Notes: generated from the sequence alone by a model not told the origin. DNA of 64,000 bases from Alphaproteobacteria bacterium (GCA_013372975.1 JABXIS010000017.1:1-64000); one strand, 5' to 3'. Shown: positions 10,001 through 19,263, numbered from the stretch's first letter. Program-made: numbers and translations.

Positions 10001-10378
10001 AAAATGGAAGTGCGCGGTCGCGAATTTGAAGGCGACCCGCTTGACCAGTGGTACAAACCATCCATCGTGGTGATGGGTGAAGGCAACTATTCAGATGCAC
10101 ACGCATTCCCCTACACCTACAAGGCGCTTGAGATTGGTGACACTGTGGGCATGCCTGTACCAGGCACCATGACTGCGGTTTGGTGGGAAAACCTGCATTC
10201 CGGCGATGTGGTGTTTGGCATTCCGCAGGTTGGCCAGCGTGATATGCAAGGCAATTACCTTGAAAACCAGCAGCTTGAACCGGATTACAAGGTGAAGAAC
10301 GATCCAACAAGCACAGCCGAAGGCAAGGACCTTCAGCTTGAAAAAGCAGTGGAAGTGATGTTGGGCAAAGGCCAATAG
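7076..10378 (+). CDS. Exported tricorn-like S41 protease
   Basis: This 1100-aa protein has a signal peptide ending near ANA (about residue 24) and a tricorn-type beta-propeller with repeated SPDGK and WSHDGK units up to about residue 540. A highly charged Lys/Glu/Asp linker follows (about 570-620), then a second propeller segment, a tricorn C1 domain, a PDZ domain and the S41 protease. Catalytic-like residues are SH in ELNASHTGAYY (about 789-790) and the serine in GNYSDAHAFPY. Tricorn proteases break peptides into short pieces; bacterial exported forms are less studied. A GGGAGG site supports the start. It stands alone between two terminator-like hairpins. Confidence 0.9.
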   Translation: MKKSLTTALALSLLAGTSLTANAAANSDWFTDAAISPDGKDILVTHKGDIYKVSSKGGAAVPLTVNAAWDGHPVWSHDGKTIAFASDRNGNFDIYTMPAAGGAAKRLTFNSANDYPHDFTADDKGVTFSSTRVDDAKSSGFPRGALSELYTVPASGGTPSMILTTPAWEAQWSKDGSRMLYREEKALESDLRKHDTSAFARDIWLYDAKSGEHTMLTQFAGGDHNPVWGKGDEIFYTSEEADSTFNVWSLDLKTGEQNQITKFNDHAVRDLTRADNGTLAFVHHGTVYTASEKGRTKAVDIDIRTDGHGRDVETIDVSGDVSEIAVSPNGKEVAFVARGEVFVTSTEFRTTKRITDTPAQERSVDFHPDGDRIVYAAERDGKWKLVEASLRNKDEKYFFASTLVDEKVLFDADNEAFQPKYSPDGKKVAFLSGRDILKVLDIESGEAVQILGPEHNYSYADGDITFDWAPDSKWLTIDFIARKRIFITNVAIVPADGSSGPVDISLSGYQDGAPKWHAGGGAVLWFSSRYGQRDHGSWGREFDVMASFINQDAFDKFRLSKEEYELMKELEEDEKKKKGEEDKKAKEGDDKAEDTKEADKTEDGDKAGKKDAVEPLNIEWDGMQDRTVRLTVHSSDLADAVLTKDADKLYYLSRFEGGYDLWMQDLRENETKLITKLDAPYASLQLSADEKALFALAGGQVMKFELNGGGAKKKGISLSASMELNGTAERDYFFEHIWRQVKDKFYTSSMHGVDWASMKTEYKAKLPNVGNNRDFARMMEEMLGELNASHTGAYYRHRSSNSDDTASLGLIFDLADASGALTITEVLEKGPFDTAKSDVKAGMKLVAVDGTALETGVNFFALMNHKAGDRTRLTFEKADGARFDEVIKPISRGEEYQLTYERWVKRSRALVEELSGGKVGYVHVRGMNDRSYRDVYSDLMGRNFDKDSVVVDTRWNGGGWLHNDLAKLLSGKQYLKMEVRGREFEGDPLDQWYKPSIVVMGEGNYSDAHAFPYTYKALEIGDTVGMPVPGTMTAVWWENLHSGDVVFGIPQVGQRDMQGNYLENQQLEPDYKVKNDPTSTAEGKDLQLEKAVEVMLGKGQ

Positions 10379-10400
10379 CCTGCCACGCATAATCAAAAGA

Positions 10401-10427
10401 AATGGCGCCTCAAGGGGCGCCATTTTT
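10401..10427. terminator. Intrinsic terminator between tricorn-like and chemoreceptor genes
   Basis: Stem arms AATGGCGCC (10401-10409) and GGCGCCATT (10416-10424) are followed by T's. It lies between two convergent genes and can serve both strands. Confidence 0.75.
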
Positions 10428-10448
10428 CGTTTCAGTACTAAGCGTTAG

Positions 10449-11792
10449 CTATTTGGTGAGCTTTTCGCCAATCACAGTCAACAGCCGCATCACTTCTTTC
10501 GATGCCTCGTTGGCCTGATGCACGCTTGCGATCGCCCCTTCAAGATCACCCCGCTCATAGGCGCGGGCAGCGTCAATGCCGTGAGCATGAACCTGCTGGT
10601 GTGGGCGTTGGAGCGCACTCCATTCTGGCAGGCTGGTAAAGAGAGGGTCTTTTTGCGCGTCGTACCATTTACCCAAACGGCAACTGTGATGATCCGCCAG
10701 TTCGTTCGGGTCCAGATCGCTGCGGCCCGCAAGCATTTGCGCCAGTTTGCGCATCCAGATCATATGGTCTGATTTGGCCGCGAAGATGGTCGCGATTTTA
10801 CCGCCTCGTGACACCAGATCATTCACACCGGCAGTGATCGGGCTTTCTGTTTGCTCCAGAACGCCAATGACATGCTCCACTTTGCGAACGTTCTCCGCAC
10901 TCATTTGTGCGATCACGCCCACGCCGCTTGAAACTTCGCGGGAGGCTTCTGATTGCTGCGCAAGAATGCCGTGAATTTCCTGAATACGGCTGTTAACGGT
11001 ATCAACCTGCTGGGAAATGCGCGCCATTTCATCGCTGGAGGACGCAATCACTTCCTGCCCCTTGGATGCCTTTTCCTCGCCCTCCCGCATCGAGCTGACA
11101 ATGCCAGACATCTCGCTGCGCAGGTTCTCGATCCTATTACGAATATTCTCGGTTGATTTGGCGGTTTGGTTTGCAAGACTCTTCACTTCGCTGGCCACGA
11201 CAGCAAAACCGCGACCGGCTTCACCCGCTCGAGCCGCCTCGATGGTGGCGTTCAAGGCAAGCAGGTTTGTTTGCGCGGCAATATCCTCAATTTCCTTCAC
11301 GATCTGGCCGATCTGTTCGGACGCGATAGAAAGCTGGTCCACCTTGCCTGCGGCATCCTTCACCGCAGAACTGATTTCTTCCATTGTGACGCGGGCATTG
11401 TTCGCCGCATCCATGCCCGAGGCCGCGCTTTCGGCCACATGATTGACCTCCTCAGCTGCATGGGACGAACTTTCCGAGATGGTGCCCACAGAAGCCGACA
11501 GTTCCTCGACCGCAGCGGCAATAGACTGCGCCTGTTCGTCAACCTTGCGGATTTCCCGCATCATCTCTGCAACGCCGGTAACACCAGCGTTTGCCGTAAC
11601 AGACATTTCGACGGTACGCTGCAAGTTGCGCTGTATCCTGACGGAATTCAGTTCGGCAAGTTGCTTCAACTTGGTGGTAACCAGGCAGGTTCCTTCCGGT
11701 ACCTGATCAAACTCTCCCGCAAGCAACAGGTCCACGACCTTGTCGATCTCAGCGAGATTATTGTGCTGCTCCTGCATATCCTGGTCACTCAT
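10449..11792 (-). CDS. Soluble methyl-accepting chemotaxis protein with CZB domain
   Basis: This 447-aa receptor has no membrane segment. The signalling hairpin tip is clear: [20 protein letters not shown] followed by [15 protein letters not shown]. After the helical bundle comes a C-terminal chemoreceptor zinc-binding (CZB) domain with [11 protein letters not shown] and a later HQQVHAHG, which supply the His/Cys zinc ligands. CZB domains in other bacteria sense zinc or hypochlorous acid. The start at 11792 is chosen over 11828 because AGGAAGGA lies upstream. No che genes are near. It likely joins a cytoplasmic array. Confidence 0.9.
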   Translation of the reverse strand: MSDQDMQEQHNNLAEIDKVVDLLLAGEFDQVPEGTCLVTTKLKQLAELNSVRIQRNLQRTVEMSVTANAGVTGVAEMMREIRKVDEQAQSIAAAVEELSASVGTISESSSHAAEEVNHVAESAASGMDAANNARVTMEEISSAVKDAAGKVDQLSIASEQIGQIVKEIEDIAAQTNLLALNATIEAARAGEAGRGFAVVASEVKSLANQTAKSTENIRNRIENLRSEMSGIVSSMREGEEKASKGQEVIASSSDEMARISQQVDTVNSRIQEIHGILAQQSEASREVSSGVGVIAQMSAENVRKVEHVIGVLEQTESPITAGVNDLVSRGGKIATIFAAKSDHMIWMRKLAQMLAGRSDLDPNELADHHSCRLGKWYDAQKDPLFTSLPEWSALQRPHQQVHAHGIDAARAYERGDLEGAIASVHQANEASKEVMRLLTVIGEKLTK

Positions 11793-11997
11793 ACTTGTGT
11801 TCCTTCCTGCCCCAATATGGTCCGGCATTATCTAAAACGAAAAGTTGCTAACAAACAATTACAGGTCCCGTCTTTTTTCTCCTGTCCAGCCGTCCGTAAC
11901 GTCGCCCTTGCCTGCACGCCAAAGCACCCTAGCTCATTCTGTATGCGTACTGGGAAGGCGCAGCTGCCACCAATGTTCAGGCAGCACGGGGAGAGAT

Positions 11998-13269
11998 ATG
12001 GAAAACACCACGCATGAGGCAGCCGCCGCAGGCATGTCGAAGAACGCGCGCTATTATGCGCTTTTCATCCTGACAATCGTCTATGCCTTCAACTTCATTG
12101 ATCGGCAGATTCTGGTGATCCTGCAAGAGGCGATCAAGAAAGACCTCGGCCTTTCCGACACACAGTTGGGCTTACTGTCTGGCTTTTCGTTTGCCATATT
12201 CTATACAGTACTTGGCCTCCCGATTGCTCGTTTGGCGGATCGCCATAACAGGCGCACCATCATCGCTATTGCGCTCACAGTCTGGAGCGGCATGACGGCA
12301 CTTTCCGGCATGGCCCAAAACTATATCCAGCTTCTGCTTGCCCGCATGGGCGTAGGCGTGGGTGAAGCAGGTGGCAGCCCACCCGCCCATTCCATGATTT
12401 CCGATATGTTTGCCGCCAACAGGCGCTCTACCGCACTTGCAGTCTATTCTGCAGGCCTCTATTTGGGCATATTCATTGGCTACGCGTCGGGGGGCTACCT
12501 GCAAGAGGCTTACAATTGGCGTACAACCTTCCTTATGGTGGGCATACCCGGCATCATTCTGGCCGTTATTCTTCAGCTGACAGTAAAAGAACCCCTAAGG
12601 GGCATGCAGGCTGGTGAAAAGCCATATTCGATCATGGACACTCTCCGGTTTCTTATCAAACTGAGATCATTTCCTTTCATTGCATTTGGTTGTGCCATGT
12701 CGGCATTTGTCAGTTATGGCACCAGCAACTTCATGCCCAGCTTCATGGTTCGCTATCACGGTATCAACCCCAGCGAAATTGGCCTGATGTTGGGGGCCAT
12801 CACAGGCATAGGCGGCATGATTGGCACTTTCCTGGGGGGCAGCCTTACGGACAGGTTTGGGGAGAAGGACCCGCGCTGGTATTTGTGGCTGCCGGGCCTT
12901 ACAGCTGTGACAGCAATTCCGCTTGCCTTGGTGGCATATCATGTCCAAGACAAATATGTGATGCTTGGCACCTATTTCATCGTGGTCATCCTCTCAACTC
13001 TTTACCTGGCCCCATCCATTGCCGTTACGCACCGGCTTGTGAACCCCCGCATGCGGGCAATGTCTTCTGCCGTATTGTTTTTTGTCCTAAACCTCATTGG
13101 CCTTGGACTTGGCCCTGTGGTGGTTGGCGCCATTAGTGACTTTGAACTGGCACGCACGGGCGAAGATGGCCTGAGAACGGCCCTTACCATCGGAACCTGC
13201 CTGGCCCTCGTTAAAGGCTATCTATTCTGGCAAGGAGGCAGGCGACTGAAGGATGACTTGCAAAACTAA
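11998..13269 (+). CDS. MFS transporter, spinster-like
   Basis: This 423-aa protein has about 12 membrane segments. The motif after segment 2, PIARLADRHNRR, is the MFS motif A, and FNFIDRQILVILQ in the first segment is typical of the spinster-like (Spns) MFS subgroup common in Alphaproteobacteria. GVGEAGGSPPAHSMISD in the fourth segment is also characteristic. The start at 11998 is taken because GGGGAGAG lies just upstream. The substrate is not known; lipids, sugars or hydrophobic acids are transported by relatives. The gene may be followed by a hairpin at 13295-13326. Confidence 0.88.
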   Translation: MENTTHEAAAAGMSKNARYYALFILTIVYAFNFIDRQILVILQEAIKKDLGLSDTQLGLLSGFSFAIFYTVLGLPIARLADRHNRRTIIAIALTVWSGMTALSGMAQNYIQLLLARMGVGVGEAGGSPPAHSMISDMFAANRRSTALAVYSAGLYLGIFIGYASGGYLQEAYNWRTTFLMVGIPGIILAVILQLTVKEPLRGMQAGEKPYSIMDTLRFLIKLRSFPFIAFGCAMSAFVSYGTSNFMPSFMVRYHGINPSEIGLMLGAITGIGGMIGTFLGGSLTDRFGEKDPRWYLWLPGLTAVTAIPLALVAYHVQDKYVMLGTYFIVVILSTLYLAPSIAVTHRLVNPRMRAMSSAVLFFVLNLIGLGLGPVVVGAISDFELARTGEDGLRTALTIGTCLALVKGYLFWQGGRRLKDDLQN

Positions 13270-13294
13270 TCTGTTGAACCCCCAAGGGTGCAAT

Positions 13295-13326
13295 AGTACA
13301 CAAAATAGGCAGGAATTTTGTGTACT
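13295..13326. promoter_or_regulatory. 12-bp perfect inverted repeat before the sulfatase-like gene
   Basis: Arms AGTACACAAAAT (13295-13306) and ATTTTGTGTACT (13315-13326) are separated by 8 bases. It lies 19 bases before the TTG start at 13345. There is no T-run, so an operator or 5' leader hairpin is more likely than a terminator. Confidence 0.5.
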
Positions 13327-13344
13327 TAGCTTTCGAGGGCAAAT

Positions 13345-14976
13345 TTGAAAAACAAAATCGAAGCCAATGGTTTTGAGACCGCCGTTATCAGTTTTCTGCT
13401 GATATTGGCAATGCTACCTGCCCTTTCCGCCAAAGCTACATTCCCAGTAGCACTTTTCAACGGTGCCGCAATTGTTGGCCTTTACACAATTGCACGGCGG
13501 TATCTTGCTTTGCTCCATCCCGCTATGGGCATAATTTTTTTTGCGTTTGCCGCAGCGGCTATTGCGACAGAAATTGTACTTTTCCATTTTACCAGCCTGC
13601 ACGTAAGCTGGTTTGTATTGTCATTGGCTTTGCAGCCCCAGGCAGCGGTCCAGATCGGCCTTCCCGGCCTCACGTTATCGTGCTTGCTTCTATTCATTGC
13701 CGCTCTGATTATTGGCAGAAGGCAACTTCGTATGCGTTGGAGAATATCGCTGAAGGGCTGCATCACGGCGACTGCGGGCCTGTTTATACTCGCCCAGCTG
13801 AGCTACACATTTCTTCTTTTTGAACGCAATATTGGTTTGCTCGGCAACCGGCAACATTTGGTATTCTTCAAGGGGCCGCATCACTACCATGCCAACATGA
13901 TCTTCGAGCCTATTTTGGGGCCCCAAAAAGCAAATCCCTTTGCACAGCCCTACGAACGCAACAAAGCGCCACTGACAGCCGAAGAAAAATGGGCAATTTC
14001 CCAGCCTAAAAACCTGCTTCTTATTGTTGTCGATAGTTTAAGAGCCAAGGACATAGCCGCAGACCCCGCTCTCGCCCCCAATCTGATGCGCTGGAGTACA
14101 AGAGGGCAACTATCACTGACCCATAGCAGTGTTTCAAACTGTACGCATTTCAGTATGCACACCCTGTTTACCGGTGACTATGCGACGAGCTTCGGCGCCA
14201 TGCGCCACAGCGGCATGTCATGGGGATTGTTTGCAGGATTGGCCCAAAATGGATATCGACTTACGTCGGCAGAAGCCCAAAACCTGGATTGGTACGAGCT
14301 TTCTCGCACCTATCTGTCTGACGTAAGCCGAACGGTGGCATCCGACGGCCCAACTGGCGAGCGGGATACATTTGTCGCTAACGAGACGATTGAGCGCCTT
14401 ATGGCACCATCCCAGCAGCCTGTTGCCCACCTGGCCTACTTCAATGGGCCACACTTCCCCTATGATAAACAGGCACCATCACTGCAAGAGGGATACAAAA
14501 GCAAAATAAGGGAAACAGATAGCCATATTGGCCGAATTCTGGACACTCTATCCGACGCTGGGGCGCTAAGGGATACGTTGGTCATCATTACCGCCGACCA
14601 CGGCGAACAGCTTACAGAAGATGGCGTCATCGGCCATGGCAGCTTGCTAAATCATGAGCAAACAATGGTTCCGCTGCTTATTATTGGCGCCAATAATCGA
14701 ACAGACTGGATAAGAAGCCACCGCGACATTTTGCCAGCGATCAAAGCTGAACTCGATGCCGCGCCCGTTAGAATGACCGAACAACCGTTTCAGTTACTGA
14801 TGGGGTGTGATTATGAGTTTCCCTCAAGATTTGCCTATGTTGACGCCAAGGGAAAAGTTGAATTTCGGTACAACGAAGGCTTGCTGACGCCACTTTTACC
14901 CACAGGAAACACCGACTATGACAAGAAGCGGGTAACCGAAGCTGGCCTTGAAGTTATCAAAGTTTTGCAGCGATAG
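13345..14976 (+). CDS. Membrane-anchored sulfatase-like (alkaline phosphatase superfamily) protein
   Basis: This 543-aa protein has about five N-terminal membrane segments (to about residue 160) and then an exported alkaline-phosphatase-fold domain. Motifs are VVDSLRAKD for the first metal-binding strand, SNCTHFSMHTLFTG for the nucleophile region and ITADHGEQLTEDG with GHGS for the metal site. The arrangement resembles YejM/PbgA and phosphoethanolamine or lipoteichoic acid synthase-like enzymes. Its reaction is not assignable; envelope lipid or glycan modification is likely. The start is a TTG with GAGG about 6 bases upstream. It meets the TetR gene convergently, 12 bases apart. Confidence 0.8.
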   Translation: MKNKIEANGFETAVISFLLILAMLPALSAKATFPVALFNGAAIVGLYTIARRYLALLHPAMGIIFFAFAAAAIATEIVLFHFTSLHVSWFVLSLALQPQAAVQIGLPGLTLSCLLLFIAALIIGRRQLRMRWRISLKGCITATAGLFILAQLSYTFLLFERNIGLLGNRQHLVFFKGPHHYHANMIFEPILGPQKANPFAQPYERNKAPLTAEEKWAISQPKNLLLIVVDSLRAKDIAADPALAPNLMRWSTRGQLSLTHSSVSNCTHFSMHTLFTGDYATSFGAMRHSGMSWGLFAGLAQNGYRLTSAEAQNLDWYELSRTYLSDVSRTVASDGPTGERDTFVANETIERLMAPSQQPVAHLAYFNGPHFPYDKQAPSLQEGYKSKIRETDSHIGRILDTLSDAGALRDTLVIITADHGEQLTEDGVIGHGSLLNHEQTMVPLLIIGANNRTDWIRSHRDILPAIKAELDAAPVRMTEQPFQLLMGCDYEFPSRFAYVDAKGKVEFRYNEGLLTPLLPTGNTDYDKKRVTEAGLEVIKVLQR

Positions 14977-14988
14977 AAGGGAAAGCCC

Positions 14989-15618
14989 TTATAGCCCGAC
15001 TGCTTTGAGAACGATGGAAATGACCGTTTCCTTGGCGTCAGCGAATTGCTGATCAGAAAGCCTTTCGCCTTCGTTCATCACATTGATCTGCGCTTCAAAA
15101 TCCGCGTAGTTCTGGGTTGTCGCCCAGATCATATAAAACAGGTAACGCGCTTTGATCGGGGCTAGTTTGCCTTCCTCGATCCACCGCTGCAGCACTGCCT
15201 CGCGGCTTTCAAGCCAGGGCTTTACCTTGCCAACGAGATATTCCTGCAGAAAAGGCGCACCTGATGCCATCTCAATTGCCCAAAGCCGGGAACCGTGCGG
15301 GCGGTTGCGGGCCAGATCCATCTTGGAAGAGACATAGATACGCAAGGCTTCTGCCGGATCTTCTGTTTCATCGAATGTGTCGGCGGCATGCAGCCAAATA
15401 GAGCATACGCCTTCGATCACACGCCTATACAGGTCTTCCTTGGCACCAAAATAATAATAAACGTTGGGTTTGGGCACACCGGCACGCTCGGCGATCAGGC
15501 CCACGCTTGCGCCCTTGAAACCTTTTTCAGCAAATACCGTCTCTGCGGCCGCCAGAATTTTGGCCACATTCTCCCGGCGAATGCCGGATTTGTGCCCGCG
15601 TTCCTCGTTAGTGCTCAT
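14989..15618 (-). CDS. TetR-family regulator, RutR-like
   Basis: This 209-aa protein has an N-terminal TetR helix-turn-helix (VGLIAERAGVPKPNVYYYFG, about residues 43-62). The ligand domain closely follows E. coli RutR: SRLWAIEMASGAPFL, GKLAPI and FYMIWATTQNYADF have direct counterparts there. RutR senses uracil/thymine and represses pyrimidine and purine genes through TTGACCA-N2-TGGTCAA. In this window several near-identical palindromes precede nucleoside genes, so this protein is the leading candidate for their regulator. It lies next to the TonB receptor gene but behind that gene's terminator. Ligand and targets are inferred. Confidence 0.85.
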   Translation of the reverse strand: MSTNEERGHKSGIRRENVAKILAAAETVFAEKGFKGASVGLIAERAGVPKPNVYYYFGAKEDLYRRVIEGVCSIWLHAADTFDETEDPAEALRIYVSSKMDLARNRPHGSRLWAIEMASGAPFLQEYLVGKVKPWLESREAVLQRWIEEGKLAPIKARYLFYMIWATTQNYADFEAQINVMNEGERLSDQQFADAKETVISIVLKAVGL

Positions 15619-15689
15619 TATTTTGTCCCTCTCGACGCCCCTTTAAACACACGAACAGGAAAAGGTCTATGGTGAAAAAGGTTTAAATA

Positions 15690-15718
15690 GAAACGCCCGG
15701 GGAAATTTCCCCCGGGCG
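15690..15718 (-). terminator. Intrinsic terminator of the Oar-like TonB receptor gene
   Basis: Arms CGCCCGGGG (15694-15702) and CCCCGGGCG (15710-15718) form a GC-rich stem; on the minus strand T-rich sequence follows. It lies 23 bases past the receptor stop at 15741. Confidence 0.75.
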
Positions 15719-15740
15719 CAAGGGTTCAGAAGACTTGCTT

Positions 15741-18700
15741 CTAGAACTTGTAGTTCAGGCCAACACGGATTTCGTATGTGGACGGGTTGGTTACACGACC
15801 CTGGCTCCGCTCGAAATACTCGTTGAACTGATAAACGTTGTTCTCACGGTCGATACGTGCATCAACAACCTGGAACGCACGTGGGAAGCTTGCTTCGTAT
15901 GCAACACCCCAATCACTGTCGATCAGGTTGGTGAGGTTTTCAACAACCAGGAATGCAGACAGCTTGTGACCTTCGATCGGCGTTGGCAGTTCCTGGGAAA
16001 TACGCAGGTCTACCTTACCCCACCAATCGGAGAAGTGGCTGTTACGCGGCGCAATCTCACCAGCGTATTTGTCGAGACCAGAGTCCGCGAGGAATGCGAA
16101 GAAGGCATCAGTGTTGAAGCCATCGCCAAACACTACGCGAGGATCGTCTACGCCAGTTGGAACGTAAAGAAGGCTTGCGCCGTCAACACCATCACCGAAC
16201 TCGGTGAAGTCGCCGTTAAACGCACCACCACCATCAACAAACGTGTAGCTGTATGGACGGCCCTGGTTCAGGACACCAAACAGGGATACGCGAGTTGTGT
16301 TGTCATCCCAGAAATCATGTGCCCAGGAAACGGACGCAGTGAAACGGTGTGGGATCACATAGTTGGAGCGTGAAGCCTGTGGGTTCAAACGATCAGAAGA
16401 AGAGAACTGAGAGAAGTTTGAGAATGCCACAGAGCTTGTCATCGGGTTGGCATCGGTGGAGTCGTTATAGGAATAAGCGAGTGTCCAGTCGAGGCCATTG
16501 TCGTATGACTTGCTCAGTGCTGCGGAGAATACCCACTGACGACCATTGTCTTCAGAGTTGGTCAGCACATAGTCGCTTGAGAACCAACGGTTACAACCGA
16601 ATGGGTTGCCGGTTGGATCAGCAACACAATCTGCGTCGGAACGGTCGATAGATGCATACATTGGACGGCCATCAGGCGCCGTACCGATTTGCTCCAGCGT
16701 AGTGTCCACGATTGTCGCTGCATTACGCAGCTTGGTGTAAAGGATGTCTGTTTGCAGACGATAGCCATCACCGAAGCTACCAAGATCGAAATCGATTGTC
16801 GCGCCCAGCGCAACTTTAAGCTGGCTTGGGATCTTGAAATCAGGATCGATCGCGTTCACACCGGCGTTCACGGTACCGCTTGCAACTGCATCATACAGAC
16901 GCTGAGGAATACCATAGATCGCGCCTTCGCCGCCCACTGTAGGATCAGTGAACAGAGTTGGGCCATCAAGGCTGTCATCATAGTCACGCGCTTGCGCTTC
17001 TACCTGCGTAATACCGTTGTTGGAGTAGTTGTTGGACAGCCAAACGTTCGGGTTACCACCGGAATAGAGGCCAATACCACCGTGTACTTCAACAGTGTCA
17101 GACGCGAGGTAAGAGAAGCCGAAACGTGGCATCAACAGACCACGACCATCAAAGTTTTCCGCGTTGGAGAAACCGTTACGCGCGATGAAGTTGGCGTTTT
17201 CAGTTGGTACGTCATCACTGCTGTACCAGTCGTAACGCAGGCCAGCTGTGATTGTCAGGTCACCACCCATCGCTGTGAACTCGTCCTGAGCGTACAGTGT
17301 GTTGATGGCATACTTGAACTGAGCCGCAGCATCGTTTGGATCGTTGGATGGAGACGCATTTTCGTAGATGAAACGCTCTGGACGGCCCATTTCGAAGAGC
17401 TGAATAGCTGTGAAGCTTTGACCGTCAATTGTACGATCCTGGAAGCGGATTTCGCCTTCAGCTTCCTGGATGAACAGGTTGAATACGTCAAAATCAACGC
17501 GCTCCATACCAAATGTGATCAGGTGATCATCAATCTGGTAGTTGGCAGCAAGCTTGAGGTTCAGGCTCTGGTATTCCAGTTCGTTTGCCTGACGGCTGTC
17601 ATCTGCACCCAGATATACAGTCGCACGCTCACGAATGCCATCACCGTCAGCATCGTTGAAAGTGGTGATCTGAACTTCACCGAAGTCAGTACCGCCGAGG
17701 GACTGAACGCGTGGGTCTACGTCAGCGTAGGAAACGCGCATCTCGGTGGAGAAATTGTCAGACCAGTCAGAGAACAGGGAACCAGCGTATGATTTCAGCG
17801 TAGTGCCGCGCTCATAATAGTGGTTCGACAGCTCAAGCTCGTCATCGTCGCCATCAGACTGGGAGATGATGAAACCGTCAACATAGTTGTAGGTCAAAGC
17901 AAGACGGTGGTTGTCGTTGATGTTCCAGTCGATCTTGGCGAGGATTTTCTCGTCAGTAACCGGCAGGGATGATGGCAATGAACCTGGATCGTAGTTGTAT
18001 ACGTCGTTCGCGATACGGACGATCTCGTTGAACTGCTCCTGGGATACACCAGCAACTTCACGCGCTGCACCGGAACCCGCTGGGCCACGGTCAAACAACT
18101 GTGCACCTTCGAGGCGCTCATATGCTGCGAAGAAGAACAGTTTGTCTTTGATGATCGGACCGCCGAGGGTGCCGCCGAAGCGCTTCTCAGAGAAATCACC
18201 GATATCGAACTCTTCACCTTCCAGCTTGTTGCCCTGAAGGCCATCGTTGGTGTAGTCGAAGAAGGCGCTACCGTGGAATTCGTTGGAACCGGATTTGGTC
18301 ACTGCGTTGATGTTACACGCTGTGAAAGAACCGTATTCAACGTCAAAAGGCGCCAGCTCAACAGCAACCTGCTGAATGCCATCGTATGGGAAAGGCAGAC
18401 GCTCGGTTGGGAAACCGTTACTGTTCAGGCCGAAGTTATCGTTAAGGCCAACACCGTCAACAGTCAGGCTGTTGAAACGTGGGTTTGCGCCAGCACACTG
18501 GATGCCGTCAGCGAACGCTTCGTCGATATAAATACGTGGATCCTGGCGGATAACGTCTTTGATATCACGGTTTACGGAAGGAGCGTTCTCAAGGTCGCTC
18601 AGGTTATATGTAGCAGATGGGCCGATTGCCACAGGAACAGCGCTTGCTGCGCTTGCTGTAACAACGATTTCCTCAATATTGAGGTTCGGATCAACTGCAA

Positions 18701-19037
18701 CCAGTGTTACAGCAGCCGGACGACCGAGGCTGAGGAACAGGTCTTCGATGTTCTCAGCGCGGTATTCAGTACCGTCTGCCAGTTTAACAACGTACGGGCC
18801 GCCAACTTTCAGACCGCGCGCGTAAAAGCTACCGTCATTGTTGGTGGTGAAGGTACGGGTCGTACCGGATGGTACGTGTGTAATTTCTACAGTCACACCT
18901 GCAAGTTCAGAACCAGACTGGCTGATCACTGTACCGCGGATGGATGAGGAGGTTTCTTGCGCCATGGTAGGTGCGGTTGCAGCAAATGCTGCAAGGGCCA
19001 CACCACCAAACAAGGCGGCTTTAAATTGGCGTTTCAT
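15741..19037 (-). CDS. Oar-like TonB-dependent receptor with N-terminal carboxypeptidase-regulatory-like domain
   Basis: This 1098-aa outer-membrane protein has a signal peptide ending TMAQ (about residue 27). A beta-sandwich extension of the CarboxypepD_reg type (about 30-100) comes next, then a plug domain and a long barrel ending in YEIRVGLNYKF with the typical terminal phenylalanine. The layout is that of Oar proteins, which are large receptors linked to uptake or export of big substrates. It lies downstream of the nucleoside catabolic run and has two TTGACC-type palindromes before it (19159 and 19240). Uptake of nucleic-acid fragments is therefore plausible, but no direct evidence fixes the ligand. 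Confidence 0.88.
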   Translation of the reverse strand: MKRQFKAALFGGVALAAFAATAPTMAQETSSSIRGTVISQSGSELAGVTVEITHVPSGTTRTFTTNNDGSFYARGLKVGGPYVVKLADGTEYRAENIEDLFLSLGRPAAVTLVAVDPNLNIEEIVVTASAASAVPVAIGPSATYNLSDLENAPSVNRDIKDVIRQDPRIYIDEAFADGIQCAGANPRFNSLTVDGVGLNDNFGLNSNGFPTERLPFPYDGIQQVAVELAPFDVEYGSFTACNINAVTKSGSNEFHGSAFFDYTNDGLQGNKLEGEEFDIGDFSEKRFGGTLGGPIIKDKLFFFAAYERLEGAQLFDRGPAGSGAAREVAGVSQEQFNEIVRIANDVYNYDPGSLPSSLPVTDEKILAKIDWNINDNHRLALTYNYVDGFIISQSDGDDDELELSNHYYERGTTLKSYAGSLFSDWSDNFSTEMRVSYADVDPRVQSLGGTDFGEVQITTFNDADGDGIRERATVYLGADDSRQANELEYQSLNLKLAANYQIDDHLITFGMERVDFDVFNLFIQEAEGEIRFQDRTIDGQSFTAIQLFEMGRPERFIYENASPSNDPNDAAAQFKYAINTLYAQDEFTAMGGDLTITAGLRYDWYSSDDVPTENANFIARNGFSNAENFDGRGLLMPRFGFSYLASDTVEVHGGIGLYSGGNPNVWLSNNYSNNGITQVEAQARDYDDSLDGPTLFTDPTVGGEGAIYGIPQRLYDAVASGTVNAGVNAIDPDFKIPSQLKVALGATIDFDLGSFGDGYRLQTDILYTKLRNAATIVDTTLEQIGTAPDGRPMYASIDRSDADCVADPTGNPFGCNRWFSSDYVLTNSEDNGRQWVFSAALSKSYDNGLDWTLAYSYNDSTDANPMTSSVAFSNFSQFSSSDRLNPQASRSNYVIPHRFTASVSWAHDFWDDNTTRVSLFGVLNQGRPYSYTFVDGGGAFNGDFTEFGDGVDGASLLYVPTGVDDPRVVFGDGFNTDAFFAFLADSGLDKYAGEIAPRNSHFSDWWGKVDLRISQELPTPIEGHKLSAFLVVENLTNLIDSDWGVAYEASFPRAFQVVDARIDRENNVYQFNEYFERSQGRVTNPSTYEIRVGLNYKF

Positions 19038-19157
19038 TCCCTAAGCTCCATTTAGTATCCGAACTCCCTGCCGGAAGGCCCCTTTGAGCCGGATACAGAA
19101 CAACTAATTCGCTGTTTAAAAGTTCCCACACAAAACTGCGCGACAGACAACCAAATC

Positions 19158-19174
19158 CTGACCAAAAGGTCAAG
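19158..19174. promoter_or_regulatory. RutR-like palindrome, TonB receptor upstream site 2
   Basis: CTGACC, AAAA, GGTCAAG (19158-19174) contains a perfect TGACC/GGTCA inverted repeat. It lies about 120 bases before the TonB receptor start at 19037. On the minus strand it reads CTTGACC and could include a -35 hexamer. Confidence 0.65.
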
Positions 19175-19239
19175 ACCATGCCCAAAGCCGCGCAAACCGT
19201 GCGTCGACGGACCTTTTATGCGATCTTCTTTTCAGTTTT

Positions 19240-19263
19240 TTGACGAAAGTGTCAAGATTCGTC
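19240..19263. promoter_or_regulatory. RutR-like palindrome, TonB receptor upstream site 1
   Basis: TTGAC (19240-19244) and GTCAA (19251-19255) flank 6 bases, followed by GATTCGTC. It deviates from the GGTCAA arm but shares the same flank as the sites at 27983 and 40106. Confidence 0.55.

Noticed and set aside
11166-12017. Plus-strand frame opposite the chemoreceptor gene
   Set aside because: It is antisense to the conserved signalling hairpin and would overlap the MFS start.
16689-17792. Long plus-strand open frame opposite the TonB receptor
   Set aside because: Composition reflects the receptor codons read in antisense; the receptor has a signal peptide, plug and barrel motifs.
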